From positions 1 through 64,000 of the forward strand of contig NZ_JACVEW010000019.1 of assembly GCF_017776525.1 (NCBI RefSeq): a DNA stretch of 64,000 nucleotides. The letters run 5' to 3'. Source of the stretch: Marinobacterium alkalitolerans (lineage in GTDB: Bacteria > Pseudomonadota > Gammaproteobacteria > Pseudomonadales > Balneatricaceae). The notes under the pieces were generated by a model. That model was not told where the DNA came from. It did not search any database and saw only the letters and a program-made list of their open reading frames with translations. Shown here in pieces: positions 17,755-25,650 of this stretch; position 1 is the stretch's first letter; each line of letters opens with the position of its first letter. The translations under genes and the position numbers were made by a program.

Positions 17755-19143
17755 ATGTCTGCATCCAAACTCTACATCCTCGACACCAACGTTCTGCTTC
17801 ACGATCCCAAATGCCTGTTCCAGTTCAAGGAGCAGGACATCACCATACCGATGACCGTGCTTGAGGAGATGGACTCCATCAAGGACCGCAAACAGAGTGT
17901 TGCCCAGGAAGCGCGTCATGCCATCCGGGTAATTGATGACATCCTCTCCACGGCTACCAATGCAGGCCAGATTACCAAGGGGGTGCGCATCCAGCTTGCG
18001 GGCAAGGACCGTGAACAGAAGCTCGGCAAGCTGTCCATCTTCCCGGATCATGAGCTGACCAATCGGCAGGGCTTCCTGCCGGACATGAGCAACAAGGATA
18101 ACCGAATCATCAACTGCGCCCTGCATCTGCAGGCGACCTTCCCGCACCGCCAGATCATCCTCGTCACCAAGGATATCAACATGCGCCTCAAGGCCATGGG
18201 TGCGGGGCTACAGCGCGTTGAGGACTATCGTACCGACCAGCTGGTCAGTGATGTGGAGATGCTTCCGGCCGGCCACCACCACCTGGACAGCCCGTTTTGG
18301 GAGCGCGTCGAGAAGGTCGACAGCTTCCAGAAAGACGGCCGCACCTACCACAAGGTGGACCGCAGCCTGCTGCCCGACACCTACCCGAACGAGTACATTT
18401 TTGACGACAGCAAGGACTTTGCCGCCCGCACCGAGTCCGTGGACGAAACCAGTGTTACCCTGCTGGACTTGGGTTATGAGCGCCTGATGGATCAGGTGTG
18501 TTGGGGGATTCAGCCAATCAACCTGCAGCAGGCCTTCGCCATGCAGTCGCTGATGGACCCGGAAGTGGACCTCAGCATCCTGCTGGGCGCCGCCGGCTCC
18601 GGCAAAACCCTGATCGCGCTGGCCTGTGCACTGGAGATGGTGATTGAGGAGCAGCGCTTCAACAAGATTATCGTGACGCGCTCCACGCCCCCGGTCGCTG
18701 AAGATATCGGCTTCCTGCCCGGCACCGAAGAAGAAAAAATGACGCCCTGGATGAGTTCAATCAACGACAACCTGGAAGCGATGCACGAGCAGGACGAACG
18801 CCCCCAGAGCAGCGTCAAGTACGCTATCGAGAAGGCCAATATCCAGTTCAAGTCGCTGAACTTCATCCGCGGTCGCAGCATCCAGAATGCCATCGTGCTG
18901 ATCGATGAGGCCCAGAACCTGACGCCTCAGCAGCTGAAAACCATTCTGACCCGCTGTGGCAAGGGCACCAAGATGGTCTGCCTGGGCAACCTGGCGCAGA
19001 TCGACTCCAACTATCTGACCCCACTCACCTCGGGCCTGACCTATATCGTGGAGCGTTTCCGTAACTTTGAAGGCGCCGCCAGCGTGCACTTCGAAGGCAT
19101 CTTCCGCTCACGCTTGGCCGAATACGCCGAAGAACACCTCTGA
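17755..19143 (+). CDS. PIN–PhoH family ATPase (PhoH2-type)
   Basis: A fusion of 462 residues. The N-terminal PIN ribonuclease-like domain (about 5–150) begins LYILDTNVLLHDP with Asp10 as the first metal ligand. A linker follows, then a PhoH P-loop ATPase domain with Walker A GAAGSGKTLIAL ending near residue 288 and Walker B IVLIDEAQN. PIN–PhoH proteins have been described as RNA helicase/ribonucleases in other bacteria. The start at 17755 is chosen for the AAGGAAG site 8 bases before ATG and because the PIN fold begins at once; the frame also runs upstream from a TTG without such a site. Confidence 0.9.
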   Translation: MSASKLYILDTNVLLHDPKCLFQFKEQDITIPMTVLEEMDSIKDRKQSVAQEARHAIRVIDDILSTATNAGQITKGVRIQLAGKDREQKLGKLSIFPDHELTNRQGFLPDMSNKDNRIINCALHLQATFPHRQIILVTKDINMRLKAMGAGLQRVEDYRTDQLVSDVEMLPAGHHHLDSPFWERVEKVDSFQKDGRTYHKVDRSLLPDTYPNEYIFDDSKDFAARTESVDETSVTLLDLGYERLMDQVCWGIQPINLQQAFAMQSLMDPEVDLSILLGAAGSGKTLIALACALEMVIEEQRFNKIIVTRSTPPVAEDIGFLPGTEEEKMTPWMSSINDNLEAMHEQDERPQSSVKYAIEKANIQFKSLNFIRGRSIQNAIVLIDEAQNLTPQQLKTILTRCGKGTKMVCLGNLAQIDSNYLTPLTSGLTYIVERFRNFEGAASVHFEGIFRSRLAEYAEEHL

Positions 19144-19156
19144 TAATGATCAAAAT

Positions 19157-19179
19157 GCGGCGGGCACTTTGCCCGCTGC
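19157..19179 (+). terminator. Terminator candidate after phoH
   Basis: GCGGCGGGCA pairs with TGCCCGCTGC (one G·T pair) around a CTT loop, 13 bases after the phoH stop. The following bases contain scattered T only, so it is a moderate candidate. Confidence 0.45.
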
Positions 19180-19317
19180 AACTCTCTGTTTCCATTCTGA
19201 CAGACCAAAGTCTAAAAATGACCCTCAGCGCCACAGTGGCGCGGGTTACAGCCTGATGACAGCCGACCGGACAGCAGACCGGAAAGCCCTCTGTGTTTTC
19301 TTCTGTCGACAGTTGAA

Positions 19318-19323
19318 TATAAT
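19318..19323 (+). promoter_or_regulatory. Candidate -10 box for mqo
   Basis: A perfect TATAAT stands in a locally A/T-rich stretch. At 17 bases upstream the hexamer is GTTTTC, a poor -35. If used, the mqo leader would be about 175 bases long. Confidence 0.4.
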
Positions 19324-19504
19324 GCACCGCACCAAAGTACTAAGCGTAAATGATCAAGCAATCTGCTCAGCGCATCACCCAATCGGAGGATAGCCGGAGC
19401 AGTGAGACGCAAAAGTCCTCAGTGAACACACCTGACTGGACGCGCCAAAAGCCACCTTTTGCGGTCTCTCAATCCCATTGTTTACGACCAAATGGCGAAC
19501 TCTT

Positions 19505-20989
19505 ATGACCACTAAAACTGTAGATGTACTGCTCGTCGGCGCCGGCGCAATGAGTACCACCCTCGGGATGATACTCAAACAGCTGGACCCGGCCCTGAAG
19601 ATTGGCATGGTCGAACGGCTCGACCATGTTGCCCATGAAAGTACTGATGGCTGGAACAATGCCGGTACCGGTCACGCTGCCTACTGCGAGCTGAACTACA
19701 CTCCGCAGCAGCCTGACGGCAGTATCAATACGACCAAGGCGTTCGCAATCAACACAGCGTTTGAAGTCAGCCTGCAGTTCTGGTCCTACCTGGTGGAGCA
19801 AGGCAAACTGCCCTCCCCGAAAGAGTTCATCAACCCGACACCTCACTGCAGCTTCGTCTGGGGCGAAAAAAACGTCGAGTTCCTGCGCAAGCGCCATGCG
19901 GCACTGGTCCAGCACCACTGCTTCCGCGACATGGAGTACACCGAAGACCATGACACTCTGCGCGAGTGGATGCCGCTGATCATGAAGGATCGCCAGCCGG
20001 ACGAAAAGCTTGCGGCGACCCGCGTGCGCTACGGCTCCGATGTCAACTTCGGCCAGCTGGCACGCAACATGGTGACACACCTGGAGCAGCAGGATAATTT
20101 TGAACTGATGCTCGGCCGTGTGGTTGAAGATCTGGACAAACAGCCTGACGGCAGCTGGAACGTCACCCTGAAAAGTACCCAGGGTGGCCAGAAGGAAGTG
20201 ATCAACAGCCGCTTTGTGTTCCTCGGTGCCGGCGGTGGCGCTCTGCCGCTGCTGCAAAAATCGGGCATTCCGGAAGGCAAGGGGTACGGCGGCTTCCCCG
20301 TAAGCGGCATGTGGCTGGTCTGCAAGCGTCCTGAAATCATCGAACAGCACCTGGCCAAGGTATACGGTATGGCGCCCATCGGTGCGCCTCCCATGTCGGT
20401 TCCGCACCTGGATACCCGTGTGATTGATGGCAAGAAAGCCCTGCTGTTTGGTCCCTTTGCCGGTTTCACCACCAAGTTCCTCAAGCAGGGTTCCTTTATG
20501 GATCTGCCCTGCAGCATCCGCATGAGCAACCTGAAGCCGATGCTGTCCGTGGCCAAGAACAACATGGACCTGACCCGTTACCTGATCAGCGAAGTGATGC
20601 AGTCACACACCTCCCGCGTTGACTCACTGCGCAACTTCTTCCCCGAAGCCAAAGACGGTGACTGGGAACTGTCGTACGCCGGGCAGCGTGTCCAGATCAT
20701 CAAGCCGGGTACCGATACTGCCGGCAAACTGGAGTTCGGAACCGAGGTCATTACCTCCGCAGACGGCAGTCTGGCTGCCCTGCTGGGTGCCTCGCCGGGC
20801 GCTTCCACCGCCGTCAGCGCCATGCTGAGCATTGTGGAGCGCTGCTATGCTGACCGTATGCAGGAAGCTGGCTGGCAGGACAAGATCCGCGAGCTGGTTC
20901 CCTCCTATGGTCAGAGCCTGACGGACGATGCCGAACTGCTGGAAAAAGTTCGCGCCCGTACACTGTCCGTGCTGGAGCTCGACAGCTAG
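19505..20989 (+). CDS. mqo: Malate:quinone oxidoreductase
   Basis: A peripheral membrane flavoprotein that oxidises malate to oxaloacetate and reduces the quinone pool, bypassing NAD-linked malate dehydrogenase. The ATG at 19505 gives MTTKTVDVLLVGAGAMSTTL, an FAD dinucleotide fold at the N-terminus as in known Mqo. Further family segments are DGWNNAGTGHAAYCELNYTP, FLGAGGGALPLLQKSGIPE, GFPVSGMWLVC and LLGASPGASTAVSAML. The 494 residues fit the shorter Mqo subfamily. The frame extends nine codons upstream to a TTG that is not needed. A strong terminator follows. Confidence 0.96.
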   Translation: MTTKTVDVLLVGAGAMSTTLGMILKQLDPALKIGMVERLDHVAHESTDGWNNAGTGHAAYCELNYTPQQPDGSINTTKAFAINTAFEVSLQFWSYLVEQGKLPSPKEFINPTPHCSFVWGEKNVEFLRKRHAALVQHHCFRDMEYTEDHDTLREWMPLIMKDRQPDEKLAATRVRYGSDVNFGQLARNMVTHLEQQDNFELMLGRVVEDLDKQPDGSWNVTLKSTQGGQKEVINSRFVFLGAGGGALPLLQKSGIPEGKGYGGFPVSGMWLVCKRPEIIEQHLAKVYGMAPIGAPPMSVPHLDTRVIDGKKALLFGPFAGFTTKFLKQGSFMDLPCSIRMSNLKPMLSVAKNNMDLTRYLISEVMQSHTSRVDSLRNFFPEAKDGDWELSYAGQRVQIIKPGTDTAGKLEFGTEVITSADGSLAALLGASPGASTAVSAMLSIVERCYADRMQEAGWQDKIRELVPSYGQSLTDDAELLEKVRARTLSVLELDS

Positions 20990-21000
20990 AGCTGACCTGT

Positions 21001-21028
21001 AGCAGGGAGCCAAACGGCTCCCTGCTTT
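21001..21028 (+). terminator. Intrinsic terminator of mqo
   Basis: AGCAGGGAGCC pairs with GGCTCCCTGCT around the loop AAAC, giving an 11-pair GC-rich stem followed by TTT, 11 bases after the mqo stop. Confidence 0.78.
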
Positions 21029-21097
21029 CATTGCACTGGAGACTGGCCCCCCGACAGTCGAACGTCTATGATCAGAGATCATGCTGACGAGGTGCCC

Positions 21098-21379
21098 ATG
21101 TCACTGATCCAAACCCTGTTGTCCCATCTGCTGATCGGGCTCGTACGCCTGTATCAACTTCTGATCAGCCCCGTCATGGGCAGCAACTGCCGTTTTTACC
21201 CTACCTGCTCCAGCTACATGATCGAAGCCATCCGGGTACACGGCGCTCTCAAGGGACTTTGGCTGGGTACACGGCGCCTGCTGCGTTGCCACCCGTATTC
21301 AGATGGCGGGCTGGACCCGGTGCCAGAGCCGAAAGGTTGTGGCGCCAATTGCGGACACAAGCCTTCAAAGACCGACTAG
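21098..21379 (+). CDS. yidD: Membrane protein insertion efficiency factor YidD
   Basis: A small membrane-associated protein of 93 residues that helps YidC-dependent insertion. The family core is clear: [34 protein letters not shown] and the cysteine-containing [19 protein letters not shown]. The ATG at 21098 is preceded by GAGG at 5 bases; an ATG ten codons upstream lacks a site. In most gammaproteobacteria yidD sits in rpmH–rnpA–yidD–yidC; here it is alone, 38 bases before the SLC5–STAC gene, and it may be co-transcribed with that gene. Confidence 0.93.
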   Translation: MSLIQTLLSHLLIGLVRLYQLLISPVMGSNCRFYPTCSSYMIEAIRVHGALKGLWLGTRRLLRCHPYSDGGLDPVPEPKGCGANCGHKPSKTD

Positions 21380-21417
21380 ACTGTACTTATGAGACTTTGC
21401 TGCCCTGAGGAGCCTGG

Positions 21418-23619
21418 ATGTTTTCGCCACTAAGCGTAATTCTGGTCATTGTTGCCTATATCGGTATCCTCTTCGGGCTGGCGCAATGGGGTGAGCACCG
21501 GACGCGCAACGGCCGCCCGATCAACTCGGCGACCATTTACGCGCTGTCTCTCTGCGTTTACTTCACCAGCTGGACCTTCTATGGCAGTGTCGGCTTCGCT
21601 ACCGAATCCGGTCTACTCTATCTGGGCATCTACGCCGGTTCACTCCTGTCACTGTTTTTCTGGAAGCTGACCCTGCGCCGCATGATCGCGGTCAAGGAGA
21701 CGTTCCGTATCACCAGCGTGGCCGACTTCATATCGACACGTTATCGGCGCTCCCAACGTATTGCCGCACTGGTGACAATCACTGTTCTGCTGGGGCTGCT
21801 GCCGTATATCAGCCTGCAGCTTGAAGCGGTCGTCCGTTCCTTCCGTATCATCACCCATGAAAGCGCAAGCGGTATCCACTGGGGCTCATCCGCCCTGCTC
21901 ATCACCTTCCTGATGACGGTCTTTACCATCATTTTTGGTGTGCGGCGGCTGGACCCGACCGAGCGCCATCAGGGGATGATGCTTGCACTGGTCGCCGACT
22001 GCCTGGTCAAGATCATCGCCATGCTGGTAATCGGGGTGTTCGTGACCTATCAGTTCTTTGATGGCCCCGCTGATGTCATCCTGCAAATCAGCGACCTCAA
22101 CCTTGATCACCTGCTGAGCATGGGTGGCGAAGGCAGCGGCATTCACTGGATTACCCTGATCATCCTCAGCTTTGTCGGCGTTCAACTGTTGCCACGCCAG
22201 TTCCATGTCGGCGTGGTTGAAAACGTCTCTCCACGCCACCTGAGCCGGGCCCTTTGGGTGTTTCCGATATATACCCTGCTGGCCACCCTGTTTGTGATTC
22301 CGGTCGCTGCCGCCGGCCTGATTCTGGGCCTGCCACGGGCTTCCGCCGACTTTTATATGCTGATGGTGCCTCAGTTCCTGGACCAGCCGGTCATCACCCT
22401 GCTGACCTTTGTGGGCGGTTTCGCGGCAGCCAGCGGGATGGTCATCATTACCACCATGACCCTGGCCACCATGGTTTCAAACCACCTCCTGCTGCCCATA
22501 TGCGAGCGTTTTACCAACCTGGCCTGGATGCGAACCTGGCTGCTGCAGATTCGCTGGATACTGGTGGCCATCATTCTGTTTGGCAGCCTGCTGCTCGCTC
22601 GACTGCTGACCGATACCAACATGCTGGTTGCCGTGGGCATGATTTCCTTTGTGGCCACCCTTCAGCTCGCACCTGCCGCCCTGGTCGGCCTGTTCTGGAA
22701 CCGTGGCAACAGCATGGGTGCCATGCTCGGGCTGGCAGCGGGCTTTGGCGTCTGGGGCTGGACGCTGATCATCCCGGCTTGGGTGGATGAAGGCTGGCTG
22801 CCGGTACAGATTCTGACGCAGGGCCCCTTTGGCATCGAATGGCTGCGCCCGGGCGGCCTGTTCGGGGTTGAACTGCCGCATATTCCTCATGCCACCTTCT
22901 GGTCACTGGGCTTGAACACGGCGCTGTATGTGCTCGGATCACTGCTGTATAAGCCGCAAAAACAGGAACGCACCCTCACAACCGAGTTCCTCTATACCGC
23001 ACGTACTTTGCGCACCCAGGAGAAAGCCCGCCCAACCGGGCTGAACGCCTACATTGAACTGGCCCCCAAGCTGGTCGAAGCGGAGCACCTGCTCAAACGC
23101 TACCTGGGCGAGGACAAGGCTCAGCATAATGTGAATCGTATCGCGGAAGACCTGCAGGTCTACGACAAGAGCCACATTTCCGTCGTGGAGCTGATGGAGT
23201 TCCACCGGATGCTTGAGCAGGTTCTGGCCGGCTCCATCGGTGCCGCCAGTGCGCATACCGCCATCGAAGAAAATATCCGCTACACCGACCGTGAGCGTTC
23301 GGACCTGACGGCCCTGTACAGTCATATCGTCAATGAACTTCAGGGCTCCTACCGCTTTCACCCTGACAAGGCGCAAGACCCCAACAGTCGCGGCTTTGAG
23401 ATGCTGGATGACCTGCAGAACCAGCTGGAACATCTGCAGCTCAAGATCGATCAACAGCAGGGCGAAATCGAGCAACTGGAATCCAAGCTGGAATCCCAGT
23501 ACCAGCAGGTGTTCGATTACAGGATAGAAGCGCAGAAGTTGCGGCAGGAAAATGAGGGGCTGCGCCAGCAGTTACTGAAAGAGGGGCCTGCCGACCCCTC
23601 TATCGTGACGCGAAGCTGA
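21418..23619 (+). CDS. SLC5-like transporter domain with STAC domain and coiled coil, no kinase
   Basis: A 733-residue membrane protein. Residues about 1–515 form a sodium/solute symporter-like (SLC5) domain with about 13 hydrophobic helices. A cytoplasmic STAC-type helical domain follows (about 540–645) with the typical LAGSIGAASA motif. The last 80 residues are a charged coiled coil rich in Glu, Gln and Lys. In CbrA-like sensors SLC5–STAC is followed by PAS and histidine-kinase domains; here no H-box or ATP-binding motif is present before the stop, and the next gene is on the other strand. Function unknown: a transporter, or a sensor that signals through its coiled coil. yidD lies just upstream. 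Confidence 0.85.
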   Translation: MFSPLSVILVIVAYIGILFGLAQWGEHRTRNGRPINSATIYALSLCVYFTSWTFYGSVGFATESGLLYLGIYAGSLLSLFFWKLTLRRMIAVKETFRITSVADFISTRYRRSQRIAALVTITVLLGLLPYISLQLEAVVRSFRIITHESASGIHWGSSALLITFLMTVFTIIFGVRRLDPTERHQGMMLALVADCLVKIIAMLVIGVFVTYQFFDGPADVILQISDLNLDHLLSMGGEGSGIHWITLIILSFVGVQLLPRQFHVGVVENVSPRHLSRALWVFPIYTLLATLFVIPVAAAGLILGLPRASADFYMLMVPQFLDQPVITLLTFVGGFAAASGMVIITTMTLATMVSNHLLLPICERFTNLAWMRTWLLQIRWILVAIILFGSLLLARLLTDTNMLVAVGMISFVATLQLAPAALVGLFWNRGNSMGAMLGLAAGFGVWGWTLIIPAWVDEGWLPVQILTQGPFGIEWLRPGGLFGVELPHIPHATFWSLGLNTALYVLGSLLYKPQKQERTLTTEFLYTARTLRTQEKARPTGLNAYIELAPKLVEAEHLLKRYLGEDKAQHNVNRIAEDLQVYDKSHISVVELMEFHRMLEQVLAGSIGAASAHTAIEENIRYTDRERSDLTALYSHIVNELQGSYRFHPDKAQDPNSRGFEMLDDLQNQLEHLQLKIDQQQGEIEQLESKLESQYQQVFDYRIEAQKLRQENEGLRQQLLKEGPADPSIVTRS

Positions 23620-23623
23620 TGAA

Positions 23624-24433
23624 TCAGTCTGCCTTCTGCTCTGAATGCAGGTGTACATCCATCTGCGGGAAGGGAATGCTGATACCCTGGCGGTCGAATT
23701 CCATCTTCACCTTTTCCGTGGTATCCCAGAGCACGGGCCAGTAATCAGCTGTCTTGACCCAGGGGCGGACATTGAAGTTCACACTGCTGTCCGCCAGCGC
23801 CGCTACATTCACAACCGGTGCCGGGTCCTTCAGAACACGTTCATCCTGCTCCAGAATCTCCTGCAGGATACGCTTGGCCTTCTGAAGGTCATCGCCATAG
23901 CCGATGCCGAACACCATATCCACGCGGCGTGTATCCCGCTTGGAGTAGTTCACAATGCTGTCGTTGTAGATCTTGCCGTTGGGCAGAATGATCTCTCGGT
24001 TGTCACCGGTACGGAAGACCGAGTTGAAAATAGTAATATGTTCTACGATGCCGCTCACGCCACCCGCTTCTACAAAGTCACCTTCTCGGAACGGGCGAAA
24101 CACAATCAGCATAACCCCTGCCGCAAAGTTCTTCAGCGAATCCTGCAGAGACAGGCCAATCGCCAAACCGGCCGCACCAATCAAGGCGATCAGAGAGGTC
24201 GTATCCACCCCAAGTTCACCCAGGGCTGCAACAACCACAAACAACAGCAGTAGCGCATGTGCTATTGACGTAACAAAATTGACCAGCATCTGGTCCATTT
24301 TCGTCTTGCGCAGTACGCGGGCCAGTATATTGATCAGCAGCTTCGCCGCCCAGCGACCAATAACGAAAATGGCAAGCGCCATACCGATATTAATCGCCCA
24401 AGGCAGAATATAGTCTTGAGAGAAGGATTCCAT
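23624..24433 (-). CDS. mscS: MscS-type small-conductance mechanosensitive channel
   Basis: A 269-residue protein, close to E. coli MscS (286). Three membrane helices (about 12–32, 55–78 and 83–110) are followed by the beta domain and the alpha/beta C-terminal vestibule domain. The third helix shows the family pattern with AALGELGVDTTSLIALIGAA and AIGLSLQDSLKNFAAGVMLI, and VGDxV-type FREGDFVEAGGVSG begins the beta domain. It releases solutes on osmotic downshock. It converges with the SLC5–STAC gene with a 4-base gap. A second, much shorter MscS-like gene occurs at 32883. Confidence 0.94.
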   Translation of the reverse strand: MESFSQDYILPWAINIGMALAIFVIGRWAAKLLINILARVLRKTKMDQMLVNFVTSIAHALLLLFVVVAALGELGVDTTSLIALIGAAGLAIGLSLQDSLKNFAAGVMLIVFRPFREGDFVEAGGVSGIVEHITIFNSVFRTGDNREIILPNGKIYNDSIVNYSKRDTRRVDMVFGIGYGDDLQKAKRILQEILEQDERVLKDPAPVVNVAALADSSVNFNVRPWVKTADYWPVLWDTTEKVKMEFDRQGISIPFPQMDVHLHSEQKAD

Positions 24434-24562
24434 GATAACTCCCTTTGATCCTCGAAATGGAAGCGTTAAATTCGACTGTCGTTCATATGCAGGACAGCTC
24501 CTAAACGATAAAGTGTTTGTCGTGTAAAATCATTCTTTTGTTAGTTTGCTGCTGGACACACC

Positions 24563-25135
24563 ATGAAAAAAATTTTGTTGCTTACAACGCTGCTGGGGCT
24601 TTCCGCACCGGCCTGGGCTGAACAAGGGCATATCGCCGATGATGTTTATGTGTTTTTCCACGGCGGTCCCAGTAACGAATACCGTATTACCGGTCGTATC
24701 AACAGTGGTGAACCCGTTGAAATTCTGGGGCAGAATGGCTCCACCGGTTATATTCAGATCAAAACCGAAAGCGGCCGCACCGGCTGGCTGCCTGAACAGT
24801 TTGTTGCGGAGGGTAAAAGCAAACTGTTCAAGCTGCCAGAGCTGGAGCAGGCACTGGCTGACAGCCGCACGACCATTGCCGAGCAGGCTGAAACCATTGA
24901 GCAGCTGAATACTCAACTCGCCCGCCTCAAGGAAGCCAGTAGCGGCTATACGGGACAAATCCGTGACCTGCAGATTGAAATTCGTGATCTGCAGTCCACA
25001 ATTAACAATATGGACCAGAGTAACCTGATGCGCTGGCTGACCTATGGCGGGCTGATCGCCTTTGGCGGGGTCGTGCTGGGCCTGATCGTGCCCTACCTTC
25101 CGCGCAGGCGGAAGCGCCGTGATGACTGGTTCTGA
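24563..25135 (+). CDS. SH3-domain membrane protein, YgiM family
   Basis: A 190-residue protein with a cleavable-looking signal (MKKILLLTTLLGLSAPAWA), a bacterial SH3 domain (about 25–90, with VYVFFHGGPSNEYRITGRI and GRTGWLPEQFV), a coiled coil (about 90–155) and one C-terminal membrane helix (about 160–180) ending in a basic tail PRRRKRRDD. This matches the TIGR04211/YgiM family. The SH3 domain and coiled coil are predicted to lie in the periplasm. Function is not established; the architecture suggests cell-wall binding. The ATG is the obvious start because the signal peptide begins there. Confidence 0.86.
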   Translation: MKKILLLTTLLGLSAPAWAEQGHIADDVYVFFHGGPSNEYRITGRINSGEPVEILGQNGSTGYIQIKTESGRTGWLPEQFVAEGKSKLFKLPELEQALADSRTTIAEQAETIEQLNTQLARLKEASSGYTGQIRDLQIEIRDLQSTINNMDQSNLMRWLTYGGLIAFGGVVLGLIVPYLPRRRKRRDDWF

Positions 25136-25229
25136 TATTCGCTGAACCTTTTGCCGTCAAACCGCGTATAGAAGGGAACACTGAAAGACAGTGGCTGTCG
25201 AATGTTGAGCTGAACAGGAGAACCACGAC

Positions 25230-25379
25230 ATGCTGATGACCATCACCGTGATGACAGCGTTAATCGCACTGGGAGTAGCCATGGCTGCTGCCGTGAAGCA
25301 TTCCGCTCGCCCGCAGCCACTGCGTGTTCGGGTCGAGGACGAGTCCAGAGGCGCACAGCGCCGGCAGCGCATTCGCTAA
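25230..25379 (+). CDS. Small single-pass membrane protein, unknown
   Basis: A 49-residue ORF beginning MLMTITVMTALIALGV. A good AGGAG lies 9 bases before the ATG, and a strong terminator starts 4 bases after the stop. The first 22 residues form one hydrophobic helix; the rest is basic and hydrophilic with a cluster of arginines at the end (RRQRIR). It follows ygiM by about 95 bases on the same strand. I do not recognise a family. The site-plus-terminator framing is the main evidence that it is real. Confidence 0.55.
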   Translation: MLMTITVMTALIALGVAMAAAVKHSARPQPLRVRVEDESRGAQRRQRIR

Positions 25380-25382
25380 CGC

Positions 25383-25411
25383 AAACGGGCCACCCTGAGG
25401 TGGCCCGTTTT
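25383..25411. terminator. Bidirectional terminator between convergent small genes
   Basis: AAACGGGCCACC pairs with GGTGGCCCGTTT around CTGA, giving a 12-pair stem with A-run and T-run flanks. It closes the 49-residue ORF on the plus strand and the 67-residue gene on the minus strand, whose stop codon touches its edge. Confidence 0.85.
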
Positions 25412-25614
25412 CAATCCGGCACTGGCAAGTCTGGTTTGACAGGGTCCAGTTCATCAAACCCTTCCTCAGGGGTCCAGTAACGACGCCCCTGCTCTACGCG
25501 CACCACACCCTTGAATCGGTTTTGCAGATAGACGACTGCATCTTCCAGCGTGTCGATATCGCACAGAATCACGCCGCCTCTGTCATTGTCGGTGGCAAAG
25601 ATGTAACTTTTCAC
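25411..25614 (-). CDS. Hypothetical 67-residue protein
   Basis: A small soluble ORF starting with GTG; AGGA lies 6 bases upstream. The sequence begins MKSYIFATDNDRGGVILCDI and alternates strands and helices as in a small folded domain (DTLEDAVVYLQNRFKGV as a helix), ending in a proline-rich acidic tail. I recognise no family. It lies downstream of the CBS–GGDEF–EAL gene on the same strand with a 36-base gap, so it may be the second gene of that operon. The shared terminator supports it as a real transcription unit end. Confidence 0.6.
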   Translation of the reverse strand: MKSYIFATDNDRGGVILCDIDTLEDAVVYLQNRFKGVVRVEQGRRYWTPEEGFDELDPVKPDLPVPD

Positions 25615-25650
25615 GGTGTATCCTGCTCCTCTTTCAAAGCCGAAGCGATA

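Larger units (their letters stand above)
19144..19504. other. Intergenic region phoH–mqo
   Basis: About 360 bases. It starts with a hairpin (19157–19179) after phoH, then a second short repeat GCGCCA/TGGCGC (about 19229–19243). A TATAAT box at 19318–19323 lies about 180 bases upstream of mqo. No ORF with a ribosome-binding site is seen. The long leader before mqo suggests regulation, but no known riboswitch was recognised. Confidence 0.45.
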
